Shown here in pieces: positions 53,326-62,073 of a stretch of 64,000 nucleotides of DNA. This DNA is from Kineococcus endophyticus (lineage in GTDB: Bacteria; Actinomycetota; Actinomycetes; Actinomycetales; Kineococcaceae): positions 109,191 to 173,190 of the forward strand of contig NZ_JBFNQN010000014.1 in the NCBI RefSeq assembly GCF_040796495.1, in the 5' to 3' direction. The notes beneath the pieces were generated by a model. That model made no database searches and was not told where the DNA came from. It saw nothing but the letters and a program-made list of their open reading frames with translations. Position 1 is the stretch's first letter; each line of letters opens with the position of its first letter. The translations under genes were made by a program, and so were the position numbers.

Positions 53326-55164
53326 ATGAGTTCTCCCACCGTCGGTGACCACGTCGTCTCGCGTCTGGGCCTGTGGGGCGCCCGCCGGTTCTACGGCTAC
53401 CCCGGCGACGGCATCGGCGGCGTCGTCTCCGCGATCGGTCGGGCCGTCGAGGCCGGGGACGCGCAGTTCGTCCAGGTGCGGCACGAGGAGACGGCGGGTT
53501 TCGCCGCCACCGCCGACGTGAAGTACGGCGGCTCCCCCCTCGGGGTCGCGGTCGTCACCTCCGGCCCCGGCGCGGTGCACGTCCTCAACGGCCTGTACGA
53601 CGCCAAGCTCGACCACGTGCCGGTGGTCGCCCTCGTGGGGCAGACCGCGTCGAACGCGCTCGGCACGAGCTACTACCAGGAACTCGACCTCGTCCGGCTC
53701 TACAGCGACGTGGCCGGGGAGTTCGTGTTCCAGGTGACCCGCCCCGACCAGGTGCAGCACGTCGTCGACCGCGCCGCGCGCACCGCACTGGAACGGCGGA
53801 CCGTCACCGCCGTGGTGCTGCCCAGCGACGTCCAGGACGCCGACGCCGTCGTCGAGGTCCCGCAGGGGCACGGGTACACCCACACCTCCGCGGTCCCGGG
53901 GTCGCTGCCGGGTTCTCCCCGCACCGAGGCGCTCGCGCAGGCGGCCGAGGTCCTGCGCTCGGGCCGCAAGGTCGCGATCCTCGCCGGCGCAGGCGCTCTG
54001 GGCGCCACCGCGGAACTCACCGCCGTCGCCGACCGGCTCGGCGCCGGGGTCGCCAAGGCGCTGCTCGGCAAGGCCGTCCTCGACGACCGCCTCGACTGGG
54101 TGACCGGCGCGATCGGCCTGCTCGGCACCCGCCCCAGCTACGACCTCATGCGGCAGTGCGACGTGCTGCTCATGGTCGGGACGACCATGCCGTACTCGGA
54201 GTACTACCCCGCCCCGGGCCAGGCCCGTGCCGTGCAGATCGACGTCGACGGCACCCGCTGCGGGCTGCGCTACCCCACCGAGGTCAACCTCGTCGGGGAC
54301 GCCCGCGAGACCCTCGCCGCCCTGCTGCCGCTGCTCGAGGGCGCCGACCCGGACCCGTCGTGGCGCGAGGACATCGCCCGGTGGAACCACGCGTGGGACG
54401 CGTGGGGCGCCGAACGGGCCCAGGCCGAGGCGAATCCCCTGAACCCCGAACTCGTGGTGCGCGGTTTGTCCGACCGGCTCGCCGACGACCACCAGGTCGC
54501 CGTCGACTGCGGGACGGTCACGAGCTGGTTCGCGCGCGACCTCGACCTGCGACCGGGGATGACCGCGTCCCTGTCGGGGACCCTGCTGTCCATGGGCGGC
54601 GGGCTGCCGTACGCGATCGCGGCCAAGCAGGCCCACCCCGACCGACCCGTGCTCGCGCTGCTCGGCGACGGGGCGATGCAGATGAACGGGTTGTCCGAAC
54701 TCGTCACGGTCGCCCAGCGCTGGCGGACGTGGGCCGACCCGCGGTTCGTCGTCGTCGTCATGAACAACCGGCAGTTGTCGTTCGTGGCCTGGGAGGCCCG
54801 CGCGATGCAGGGCGAGGTGCCGTTCGACGCGGCGATGGACGTGCCCGACGTCCCGTACGCCGGGTGGGCGGAACTGCTCGGCCTCGCGGGCCGGCGCGTC
54901 GAGGGGCCCGAGGGGCTCGACGACGTCCTCACCGCCGCGATGAGCGCGGACCGGCCGTTCGTCCTCGACGCGGTCGTCGACCCGAATGTGCCGATGATCC
55001 CGCCGCACGTCAGCCTCGACCAGGTCGTCTCGACGGCGAAGGCCACCCTGAGGGCCGGTGCGCAGGGCGACCCGGCCGCGCGCGAGATCGTCGTCGAGGG
55101 CGTGCGCGAGACGGTCGGGGCCGCGGCCCGCGCGGTCCGGGACCGCGTACGCCGTTCGGAGTAG
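53326..55164 (+). CDS. Thiamine-diphosphate enzyme (pyruvate-oxidase-like)
   Basis: The 612-residue protein has the three domains of the POX/ALS family. The N-terminal PYR domain carries the catalytic glutamate in RHEETAGFAA and the YGYPGDGIGG loop. The central domain contains ILAGAGALGATAEL. The C-terminal PP domain has the metal- and TPP-binding LLGDGAMQMNGLSEL...VMNNRQLS. Annotated relatives are pyruvate oxidases or stand-alone TPP-requiring enzymes. Its FAD use and product are uncertain. A further 60 residues after the fold are helical. Confidence 0.88.
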   Translation: MSSPTVGDHVVSRLGLWGARRFYGYPGDGIGGVVSAIGRAVEAGDAQFVQVRHEETAGFAATADVKYGGSPLGVAVVTSGPGAVHVLNGLYDAKLDHVPVVALVGQTASNALGTSYYQELDLVRLYSDVAGEFVFQVTRPDQVQHVVDRAARTALERRTVTAVVLPSDVQDADAVVEVPQGHGYTHTSAVPGSLPGSPRTEALAQAAEVLRSGRKVAILAGAGALGATAELTAVADRLGAGVAKALLGKAVLDDRLDWVTGAIGLLGTRPSYDLMRQCDVLLMVGTTMPYSEYYPAPGQARAVQIDVDGTRCGLRYPTEVNLVGDARETLAALLPLLEGADPDPSWREDIARWNHAWDAWGAERAQAEANPLNPELVVRGLSDRLADDHQVAVDCGTVTSWFARDLDLRPGMTASLSGTLLSMGGGLPYAIAAKQAHPDRPVLALLGDGAMQMNGLSELVTVAQRWRTWADPRFVVVVMNNRQLSFVAWEARAMQGEVPFDAAMDVPDVPYAGWAELLGLAGRRVEGPEGLDDVLTAAMSADRPFVLDAVVDPNVPMIPPHVSLDQVVSTAKATLRAGAQGDPAAREIVVEGVRETVGAAARAVRDRVRRSE

Positions 55165-55231
55165 CCGGCTCGCGTCCGCGCACTCCCTCCCGCCGACGCG
55201 GGGGTGCACCCGCTCCCCCCACGGTGGGCGC

Positions 55232-56377
55232 GTGCACCTCGCGACTCCCCGCAACGCCGGGCTCGACGTGGCCCGGGGACTGGCGGTCCTCGGCACCTTC
55301 GCCACGAACGTCTGGGTGTTCACCCACCCCGACGGGCTCCTCGGCAGCGTCCTGGAACCGCTCGACGCGGGCCTGGGACCGGCACTGGCCCAGGTGCTCC
55401 CCCTGGGCAAGTCGCTGGCCCTGCTGAGCCTGCTGTTCGGCATCGGGCTGGAACTGCAGCACCGGTCCGCCGTCCGGCGCGGGATCCCCTGGGGCCGGGC
55501 GCACCGCGCGCGGGCCCTCGTCCTGCTGGCCGAGGCCACCGTGCACTTCCTGCTGGTCGCCGAGTTCGACGTCCTCATGGGGTACGCCGTCGCGTTGCTC
55601 GTGGCCGGGCCCGTGCTGGCCTGGCCGGACCGCCGTCGGCGCCGGCTCGTCGTCGTGCTGCTCACCGTGCACGCGGTGGCGCTGACCGCGCTGGTGCTCG
55701 TGCTGGGACGGGCAGTGGGCGGCGGGGGAACAGGGGTGGGGGCGGGTCTCGACACTCCCTACGCGGACGGCTCGTTCCTCGACCTCGTCGTCTTCCGGCT
55801 GCAGAACCTGCTGGTGTTCCGCGCCGAACCCGTCGGGCTGCTGCTGCTGTCCGTGGCCTCCTTCCTGCTCGGAGCGGGTCTCGTGCGCGCCGGCCTGCTC
55901 GACCCCGGCGCGGTGCGGCTGCGGCGCCGCCTCGTCGTGCTCGGGGTCGTCGGGCTCGTCGCCGAAGGAGTGCTGCTCGTCGCCTGCGGCGGGTACGCCG
56001 TCCTGGCCACCCGCTACGGCACCGCGGTCCTCGTCGCGCTGGGCGTGCTGGCGCTCGTGCTGCAGGCGCAGGACCGCCGGGCGTCGCAGGGTCCACGCTG
56101 GCTGGGCCGCCGCCTCGCGGAGGTCGGGCGGTGCGCCCTGTCCTGCTACGTGCTGCAGAACCTCCTCGCGTCGGCGCTCTGCTACGGCTGGGGCCTGGGG
56201 TGGGCGGCGACCACGGCGGACCGTCCCCGCCTCACGCTCCTCGTGTACGCCCTGGTCGCCACGGTCGTCCTCGCCGTGGCGCACCTGCTGGCGCGCACCG
56301 GGCGGAGGGGTCCGCTGGAGGCGGCGGGCGCCCGGGTGCAGCAGCGGTTCCTGCCCCGCCCCGTCGCCGCGGGCTAG
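55232..56377 (+). CDS. DUF418-family membrane protein
   Basis: The 381-residue polytopic protein starts with NAGLDVARGLAVLGTFATNV, the DUF418 (acyltransferase-3-like) opening. Many hydrophobic helices and the C-terminal ALSCYVLQNLLASALCYGWG motif follow. Function of the family is unproven, perhaps envelope modification. The GTG at 55232 is used because the family motif starts six residues later. The stop lies inside the TAGGCT at 56375-56380 that may serve the next gene. Confidence 0.82.
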   Translation: MHLATPRNAGLDVARGLAVLGTFATNVWVFTHPDGLLGSVLEPLDAGLGPALAQVLPLGKSLALLSLLFGIGLELQHRSAVRRGIPWGRAHRARALVLLAEATVHFLLVAEFDVLMGYAVALLVAGPVLAWPDRRRRRLVVVLLTVHAVALTALVLVLGRAVGGGGTGVGAGLDTPYADGSFLDLVVFRLQNLLVFRAEPVGLLLLSVASFLLGAGLVRAGLLDPGAVRLRRRLVVLGVVGLVAEGVLLVACGGYAVLATRYGTAVLVALGVLALVLQAQDRRASQGPRWLGRRLAEVGRCALSCYVLQNLLASALCYGWGLGWAATTADRPRLTLLVYALVATVVLAVAHLLARTGRRGPLEAAGARVQQRFLPRPVAAG

Positions 56378-56426
56378 GCTCGCGGGTGCCGGCGAGGTCC
56401 GGCCGTCGTCCGCCTCGGAGGTTCCG

Positions 56427-57539
56427 CTGTCCACCCCCCGCGTCCTGTTCGTGGCCGACTCGCTGCGCACCAACGGGGCCGTCAGCATCACGGTGGACCT
56501 GGCGCGCCGGTGGGCGGACGCCGGCGCCCGCCTGGCGGTCCTGAGCCGCGGCGACGGCGAACGCCCTCCCCCGGCGGGCACGGTCGTCGAACGGCTCTCC
56601 CCCCGCACGGGCCGGTTGCGGGAGGGCCTCCTCGGCGGACTGCCCCGTCTGGTGGCGCTGGCCCGGGACGCAGACGTCGTGGTGACGGCCTCGGAGATCG
56701 GTCCCGGTGTGCTGGCGGGTTTCCTCGCCGCGCGACTGGCGCGCCGCCCCTTCGTGGTCGCCGTGCACGCCGACCTCGACGAGGCCTTGCAGGAGTGGGT
56801 GTCGCCGCGGTGGCAGCGCCCGACGCGGTTCGCGCACGCGCACGCGGACGGGGCGGTCGCGGTGGCCGCAGCCTTGGTGGAACCCCTGGTGCGCAACGGG
56901 TTGCCCGCCGACCGGATCCGCGTCGTGCGCAACGGCATCGACCTGGCCGCCGTGCGGGCCGCCGCCCGTGCACCGGGGAGCCTGCTCGCCGGCCGGGCGG
57001 ACGACGCGGTGCCGGTGGTCGTCGCCACGGGCCGTCTCGCGCCGCAGAAGGGCTACGACCTGCTGCTGCGCGCCCACGCGCAGGTCGTGGCGGACGCGCC
57101 GCACCGCGTGCTCGTGCTCAACGACGGCCCGGAACTGGCGGCGCTGCAGCGGCTCGCGGACGACCTCGGGGTGTCGGGGAGCGTGGAGTTCGCCGGCGCC
57201 GACGTGCCCCTGCTGCCCACCGTCGCCGCCGCCGACCTGTTCGTGCTGCCCTCACGGCACGAGGGCCTGCCGCTGGCCCTGCTGGAGGCGGTGGCCCTCG
57301 GCGTGCCCGTGGTGGCGGCCGACTGCGCCGAGGGCGTGCGCGCCGCCCTCGACGACGGCCGCGTCGGGGACCTGGTCCCCGTCGAGGATGTCGACGCCCT
57401 CGCGCAGGCGCTGCGCGCGAACCTGCGCGACTCGGAGCCCCTGCGCCGCAAGGCCGAGCTGGGCCTGGACCACGTGCGCGCCTTCGACCGCGGCCCGATG
57501 GCCGACGCCTGGGTGGACGCGCTGAACGCGTTCCGCTGA
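56427..57539 (+). CDS. Family 4 glycosyltransferase with a CTG start
   Basis: The 370-residue GT-B protein has the N-terminal strand RVLFVADSLRTNGAVS, VVVATGRLAPQKGYDLLLRA, and the C-terminal sugar-nucleotide motif PSRHEGLPLALLEAVALGVP. It resembles GT4 enzymes adding sugars to lipids or glycans. No ATG or GTG precedes the first strand in frame. A CTG at 56427 with a GGAGG 5 nt upstream is the best start; GTG 56451 would remove the first strand. The 6-bp hairpin at its end covers its stop. Confidence 0.78.
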   Translation: MSTPRVLFVADSLRTNGAVSITVDLARRWADAGARLAVLSRGDGERPPPAGTVVERLSPRTGRLREGLLGGLPRLVALARDADVVVTASEIGPGVLAGFLAARLARRPFVVAVHADLDEALQEWVSPRWQRPTRFAHAHADGAVAVAAALVEPLVRNGLPADRIRVVRNGIDLAAVRAAARAPGSLLAGRADDAVPVVVATGRLAPQKGYDLLLRAHAQVVADAPHRVLVLNDGPELAALQRLADDLGVSGSVEFAGADVPLLPTVAAADLFVLPSRHEGLPLALLEAVALGVPVVAADCAEGVRAALDDGRVGDLVPVEDVDALAQALRANLRDSEPLRRKAELGLDHVRAFDRGPMADAWVDALNAFR

Positions 57540-57553
57540 GGTTCCCCCCTCAG
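57536..57553. terminator. Short hairpin containing both convergent stop codons
   Basis: CTGAGG (57536-57541) and CCTCAG (57548-57553) pair with a 6-nt loop. The arms hold the TGA of the glycosyltransferase and the TGA of the DegT gene on the other strand. At only 6 bp it is a weak terminator, though symmetric on both strands. Confidence 0.4.
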
Positions 57554-58716
57554 GCGGAGAAGGACCGCACGCCGTCGACGACGCGGTCGAGGGTCGCCTT
57601 CTCCATGTACGGGTGCAGGGGCAGCGTGAGGACCTGTTCGGAGGCCTCCTCGGTGACGCTGAGGTCCCCGCGCCGGCAGCCGGCGTAGAACGAGTACCCG
57701 TGCGCGCCGTAGTAGTGGATGCCCGTCGCGATCCCCCGCTGCGCCAGGTGCTCCACGAGCGCCTGCCGACGCCCGCCGAGCACGCGGACCACGTAGAGGT
57801 AGGGCGCCACGCCGTCCCAGCCGGTGGCGAAGGTCAGCAGTCCGTCGAGGGGCCGCAGCGCGTCGTCGTAGTAGCGGCAGTAGTCCTGGCGGTTGGCGAC
57901 GATCTCGTCGAGCAACGGCATCTGCGCCAGACCGATCGCCGAGGGCACCGAACCGAGGTGGCAGCGGTACCCCTGCCGCACGACGTCGAAGTCCCAGTTC
58001 CGCTGGTTGCGGTAGCGCGCGTCGGTGTCGGAGTTGATGCCGAGGTGCCGCAGCTCCCGCAGCGTCTGCACGTCCGTCGCGTCGGGGGTGACGACGGCGC
58101 CACCCTCGAGGGTCGTGATGGTCTTCACGGGTCCGAAGCTGAAGCAGGTGATGTCGCCGAAGGACCCGACGGGACGGCCGCGACTGCTGGACCCGAACGC
58201 GTGCGCCGCGTCCTCGATGATGCGCAACCCGCGCTCGTCGGCGATCTCGCGCAGCTCGTCGACGCGGGCGGGGATGCCGAGGTAGTCGACGACCAGGATC
58301 GCCCGGGTTCGGTCGGTGACGAGTTCGCGGACCCGCGCCGGGTCGAGCGTGAGGAACTCGGGGTCGACGTCGGCGAAGACGACCTCGGCACCGGTGCGGC
58401 TGATGGCCTGGTGGCCGGCGACGTAGGTGAACGACGGTGCGATGACCTCGTCCCCCGGGCCGAGGCCGATGAGCCGCGCGGCGATGTGCAGGGCCTCGGT
58501 GCAGGAGTTCGTGGACACGACCCGACGGTCGGTGAGGCCGAGGCGTTCCTCGACGGCCTCCTCGAACTGCTTGCTGAGCGGTCCCATCCCGAGCCACCCC
58601 GCGGCGAGCGCCTCCTGGGCGGCCTGCTGGACCTCGGGGCCGAGGTACGGCCGGTAGACCGGGACCTGCTCCACGCTCTGCTGCGAGACCTGCTGCGTGA
58701 CCGGCGCCTGTGCCAT
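57550..58716 (-). CDS. DegT/DnrJ/EryC1/StrS-family sugar aminotransferase
   Basis: The 388-residue PLP enzyme has TNSCTEALHIAARLIGLGPG, the DAAHAFGS pocket and the internal-aldimine K198 in CFSFGPVKTITTLEGGAVV. It probably aminates a keto-sugar nucleotide for glycan or antibiotic-type sugars. Convergent GT4 supports a role in surface glycan assembly. GAGGGGG lies 6 nt before the ATG at 58716. ATG 58722 and GTG 58731 are further upstream but poorly placed. Confidence 0.88.
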   Translation of the reverse strand: MAQAPVTQQVSQQSVEQVPVYRPYLGPEVQQAAQEALAAGWLGMGPLSKQFEEAVEERLGLTDRRVVSTNSCTEALHIAARLIGLGPGDEVIAPSFTYVAGHQAISRTGAEVVFADVDPEFLTLDPARVRELVTDRTRAILVVDYLGIPARVDELREIADERGLRIIEDAAHAFGSSSRGRPVGSFGDITCFSFGPVKTITTLEGGAVVTPDATDVQTLRELRHLGINSDTDARYRNQRNWDFDVVRQGYRCHLGSVPSAIGLAQMPLLDEIVANRQDYCRYYDDALRPLDGLLTFATGWDGVAPYLYVVRVLGGRRQALVEHLAQRGIATGIHYYGAHGYSFYAGCRRGDLSVTEEASEQVLTLPLHPYMEKATLDRVVDGVRSFSA

Positions 58717-58898
58717 GTCCATCCCCCTCACACGGCCGGACGTGGCCGGCCTCCTCGTCCCGACCCCCCGGGACGGCAGAAGCTAACACCCGGAACCCGG
58801 TCGGGGGCATCCCCCGTCCGGGTACCGAAACGGTTGCCGCGCAACGCGTCACACATGGTCACGCTGTGTTCCGCGGCACCTCCGGACGATGACACTGG

Positions 58899-58917
58899 TG
58901 AGGACAGGCTAAGCTCA
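58899..58917 (+). promoter_or_regulatory. Iron box (DtxR/IdeR site) over the lipoprotein promoter
   Basis: TGAGGACAGGCTAAGCTCA matches 14 of 19 positions of the IdeR/DtxR consensus TTAGGTTAGGCTAACCTAA. It overlaps the TAAGCT hexamer (58910-58915), which lies 7 nt before the ATG. Binding of an iron-loaded repressor would block transcription when iron is plentiful. Confidence 0.65.
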
Positions 58918-58922
58918 CCTCC

Positions 58923-59939
58923 ATGCCGTCTCCGCTCACCCGCCGTCACCTCCTGTCCGCCTCCGTGCTGGGCGCCGTGAGCACCGTCGCCCTCGCGGGC
59001 TGCGGCGGCTCGGGGACGCCGGGCGCGCAGGCCGAGGCGGGTCCCGGGGGTGCGAGCGCGCCGTCGGGGTTCCCCTTCCGCTACCGGCACGCCTTCGGCG
59101 AGACCGTGGTCGAGAGCCCCGCCGGTCGCGTCGCCGTCCTCGGCGTCACCGACGCGGACCCGTTGCTCGCCCTCGGGCTGCAGCCGCTGACGAACACCGG
59201 TTTCAGCTTCTACCCCGAGCAGGGACTCGGGCCGTGGGCCACGGGCCTGCTCACCGGCGACTTGCTCAAGCTCACCTCCGACACCCAGGCGAGCGTCGAG
59301 CAGGTGGCGAGCGTGCGGCCCGACCTCGTCCTGGCCCTCGTCTCGGGGATCGACCAGGCGCGCTACGACCAGCTCTCCCAGGTCGCCCCCGTCCTCGCGC
59401 GGCCGGCCGGGTCCGCGGCCTACGCCGCCGACCGCACCGCCACCACGCTCGCCGTCGCCGGGGCGCTCGGCCGCGAGGCGGAGGGACGTCGCCTGACCGA
59501 CGCCGCCGACGCGGCCTTCACCGACGCCGTCGCCGCCCACCCGGAGTTCGCCGGTCGCACGGGTGTGGTCGCCCTCCCGTACGAGGGCAAGTACGGCGTG
59601 TTCTCGCCGCAGGACGCCCGGGGCGCGTTCCTGCGCGACCTCGGTTTCTCACTGCCGCCCGCCCTCGCCGCACTCGACACCGGTGAGAGCTTCTTCATCG
59701 ACGTCTCCTCCGAGCAGCTCGACCTGCTCGACGCGGACGTCCTCGTCGTGCTCACCGACGACACCACCCGCGCGGGCGTCCAGGCCGACCGCGTGCTGGC
59801 CGACCTGCCCGTCGTCCGCCGCGGGGGTCTCGTGATGCCGGACCTCGACGTCCGCGGCGCCATGACCTACAACAGCGTCCTGTCCGTCCCCTACGGCGTG
59901 TCCCGGCTCGTGCCCGAGCTCGCGGCGGCGCTGGCCTGA
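58923..59939 (+). CDS. Siderophore-binding lipoprotein of an iron ABC transporter
   Basis: The 338-residue protein has a Tat-like leader with TRRHLLSASVL and a lipobox VALAGC with C27 as lipidated cysteine. The mature part is a FecB/FhuD-type periplasmic-binding fold: VAVLGVTDADPLLALGL, SVEQVASVRPDLVLAL, SSEQLDLLDADVLVVL. It likely binds Fe3+-siderophores at the outside of the membrane. No permease or ATPase gene is near, so it relies on partners elsewhere. Regulation by iron is supported by the box upstream. Its end overlaps the convergent DUF6328 gene by 49 bp. Confidence 0.87.
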   Translation: MPSPLTRRHLLSASVLGAVSTVALAGCGGSGTPGAQAEAGPGGASAPSGFPFRYRHAFGETVVESPAGRVAVLGVTDADPLLALGLQPLTNTGFSFYPEQGLGPWATGLLTGDLLKLTSDTQASVEQVASVRPDLVLALVSGIDQARYDQLSQVAPVLARPAGSAAYAADRTATTLAVAGALGREAEGRRLTDAADAAFTDAVAAHPEFAGRTGVVALPYEGKYGVFSPQDARGAFLRDLGFSLPPALAALDTGESFFIDVSSEQLDLLDADVLVVLTDDTTRAGVQADRVLADLPVVRRGGLVMPDLDVRGAMTYNSVLSVPYGVSRLVPELAAALA

Positions 59940-60460
59940 CCCTCCTGCGCCTGGTCGCGTTCGCGGACCACGGCCGCCAACGCCCTGCGGGGCAAGGCGT
60001 ACCAGCAGACGAGGATGAGCGCGGCCACCGCACCACCGGCGGTCCAGCCCGCCACCCGGCCACCGACGACGTCGACGACGAGGGAAACCCCGCCCGAGAC
60101 GACGACCCCGACGGTCGCGAGCCCGGCCTTCGCGAACGCCGACCCGGCCCGGACGAGCCGGGCCTTGGACCGCTGCTGGAACAGGGCCCGGTGGTACCCC
60201 ACCGGCGCGACGAACAGCACGACCGCCGTCACCGCGAGCAGCAGCACCACGACGTACACCGACGACTGGTACCGGTCGAGCTCGCGGAACCGGGACTGGA
60301 ACGGCAGCGTCAGGAGGAACCCCGTGAGCAGTTGCACCCCGGTCTGCACGACCCGCAGTTCCTGGAGGAGTTCGACCCAGTTGCGGTCCAGCCGTTCGGT
60401 CGGTGTCTCGCGGCGCAGCCCGCGGTAGGCGTCCTCCGGGTCCGGGGTGCTCGTCGTCAC
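59891..60460 (-). CDS. DUF6328 membrane protein
   Basis: The 189-residue protein has a charged start (TPTERLDRNWVELLQELRVV) followed by four hydrophobic segments (GVQLLTGFLLTLPFQ, VVVLLLAVTAVVLFV, LATVGVVVSGGVSLVV, GAVAALILVCWYAL). This is the layout of DUF6328. Function is unknown. The GTG at 60460 lies 1 bp after the DUF1697 stop, so it is the last gene of the sigma-ogt operon. Confidence 0.75.
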   Translation of the reverse strand: MTTSTPDPEDAYRGLRRETPTERLDRNWVELLQELRVVQTGVQLLTGFLLTLPFQSRFRELDRYQSSVYVVVLLLAVTAVVLFVAPVGYHRALFQQRSKARLVRAGSAFAKAGLATVGVVVSGGVSLVVDVVGGRVAGWTAGGAVAALILVCWYALPRRALAAVVRERDQAQEGQASAAASSGTSRDTP

Positions 60461-60461
60461 G

Positions 60462-60998
60462 TCAGGACCCCTCCGCGACGGCGAGCAGCTTGCCGACGGT
60501 GCGCAGGTTCCGCGTCGTGACGAAGGGTTTCCAGCGCGCCGCACCCGACAGCCGGGCGAAGGGCGTGTCCGTGCTCGACCCCTTCGGGCACCGCCAGTAG
60601 AGGACGTCACCGGCGAGGGCGACGGACTCCGAAGTGTTCGCCGTGTGCTCGGCCGCGAGCGCCGCGAGCCGCCCGGTGTCGGAGGAGAACACGACGTACG
60701 GGTGGAACTGCTCGTCGTTCCGGTCGAACGGGTACGCCGCAGCGACCTCGGCCAGCCGCTGCGGGGTGAGGACCACGACCCAGGCCTCGTACCCGAACGT
60801 CGCCCGCAACGTCGCCTCGGCCCGCGACCGCACGTCCTGCGCGCTCGCCCCGTCCTCCGCCTCGAGGGCCACGTTCCCGCTGGCGAGCACGGAGCGGACC
60901 CCCGTGAAACCCGCCTGCTGGAGGCACGCCGAGAGCGCGGCCGACCGCACGGTCACGCCGGCCACGTTGACCCCGCGCAGGAGGACGACCCATCTCAC
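60462..60998 (-). CDS. DUF1697-family protein
   Basis: The 178-residue protein begins WVVLLRGVNVAGVTVRSAAL, with VRSVLASGNVALEAEDG and YWRCPKGSSTDTPFA, the pattern of DUF1697. The fold is known structurally in relatives but the role is not. It overlaps the ogt stop by ATGA and is followed by DUF6328 with 1 bp between. Confidence 0.88.
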   Translation of the reverse strand: MRWVVLLRGVNVAGVTVRSAALSACLQQAGFTGVRSVLASGNVALEAEDGASAQDVRSRAEATLRATFGYEAWVVVLTPQRLAEVAAAYPFDRNDEQFHPYVVFSSDTGRLAALAAEHTANTSESVALAGDVLYWRCPKGSSTDTPFARLSGAARWKPFVTTRNLRTVGKLLAVAEGS

Positions 60999-61585
60999 GC
61001 CTCCACCCTGGCCTCGCGCTCCAGCTGCAGCAACCGGCTCTTCGCCTCGGCCCCACCGGCGTACTGCCCGCTGCTGCCGTCGGTCCGCACGACGCGGTGG
61101 CAGGGCACCACGAGCGGCACGGGGTTGCGGGCGCAGGCCGTCCCGACGGCCCGCACCGCACGGGGGTTGCCGACGTCCGCGGCCAGCGCGGCGTAGCTGA
61201 CGCGGACGCCGTACCCGATGTGCTGCAGGGCGACCAGCACGGTGCGGCGGAAGGCGCCCGTCGCCAGGGACAGGTCCACCGGGACGTCGAACTCCCGGCG
61301 CCGGCCGCCGAAGTACTCGTCCAGCTCGCGGGCCACCGGGTCCAGCCGGGCGGGGGCCCGCAGGACCCGGGGACTCACGCGGTGGGCCAGCTCGTCCAGC
61401 GCCGCCTCGTGGTCCTGCTGCTCGAACGCCACCCGGACGACACCGGCCGTCGTCGCCGCGAGCAGCAGCGGGCCGAGCGGGGAGTCGACCGTCCGGTAGG
61501 CGACGTCGAGCACCCCCGCCGCGGCGGCCCGCTCCGCCAAGTCGTCCCGCAACCGCTGCGCGAGGAGCTCTTCGGCAATGCTCAC
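60995..61585 (-). CDS. ogt: Methylated-DNA-protein-cysteine methyltransferase
   Basis: The 196-residue protein transfers alkyl groups from O6-alkylguanine to its own cysteine. VVPCHRVVRTDGSSGQYAGG holds the acceptor C162 in PCHR; RVSYAALAADVGNPRAVRAV is the helix-turn-helix for DNA. An N-terminal domain of 80 residues precedes these. It overlaps the ECF sigma factor by GTGA and DUF1697 by ATGA. It is the second alkylation-repair gene in the window, with tag. Confidence 0.93.
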   Translation of the reverse strand: MSIAEELLAQRLRDDLAERAAAAGVLDVAYRTVDSPLGPLLLAATTAGVVRVAFEQQDHEAALDELAHRVSPRVLRAPARLDPVARELDEYFGGRRREFDVPVDLSLATGAFRRTVLVALQHIGYGVRVSYAALAADVGNPRAVRAVGTACARNPVPLVVPCHRVVRTDGSSGQYAGGAEAKSRLLQLEREARVEA

Positions 61586-62073
61586 CAGTCCACCTCCGTC
61601 GTCGTCCAGGTCCGCCGCAGGGCGGCGATGCCGTCGGCGGCCGCGCGCCGCGCCGCCGCCGGGGTGCCGCCCACGAGGGCGGCCACCTCGTCGTAGGGCA
61701 GGCCGCCGACGTGGTGGTAGGCCACGCACTGCCGCTGCTTGGGCGGCAGCGCGGCCACGGCGCGCCAGACCTCGGCCCGTCCGTCGCCCGGGTGCTCCCC
61801 CGACGGCGGCGGCTCGGGCGGCTCGGCCACCGGCACCGCGGACCGCGACCGGGCGCGCAGCACGTCGACGGCCTTGCGGTGGGCGATCGTCACGAGCCAG
61901 GCCCGCACGTCGCTGCCCGGCCGCAGCCGCGGGTAGGCGGTCAGGGCCGCGAGGAAGGTCTCCGACCACGCGTCCTCGGCGGCGTGCTCCCCCACGACGG
62001 CCCGGCACACGCGCAGGACCGTCGCGCCGTGCTGCTCGACGACGCGCTCGAAGGGTTCCACCGCTGCTCCCAC
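61582..62073 (-). CDS. ECF-type sigma factor heading the ogt operon
   Basis: The 163-residue protein has region 2 (VLRVCRAVVGEHAAEDAWSE, DVRAWLVTIAHRKAVDVLRA) and region 4 (ALPPKQRQCVAYHHVGGLPY). It is short and lacks region 3. No anti-sigma factor lies next to it. GTG 62073 is used; GTG 62061 with GGGAG 5 nt before it is an equally good start. Coupling to ogt suggests that it responds to or governs alkylation repair, an inference. Confidence 0.87.
   Translation of the reverse strand: MGAAVEPFERVVEQHGATVLRVCRAVVGEHAAEDAWSETFLAALTAYPRLRPGSDVRAWLVTIAHRKAVDVLRARSRSAVPVAEPPEPPPSGEHPGDGRAEVWRAVAALPPKQRQCVAYHHVGGLPYDEVAALVGGTPAAARRAAADGIAALRRTWTTTEVDW

Noticed and set aside
51439..55755. Very long minus-strand open frame across the egtE-like and TPP-enzyme region
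   Set aside because: It spans several good plus-strand genes with ribosome-binding sites and has no domain.
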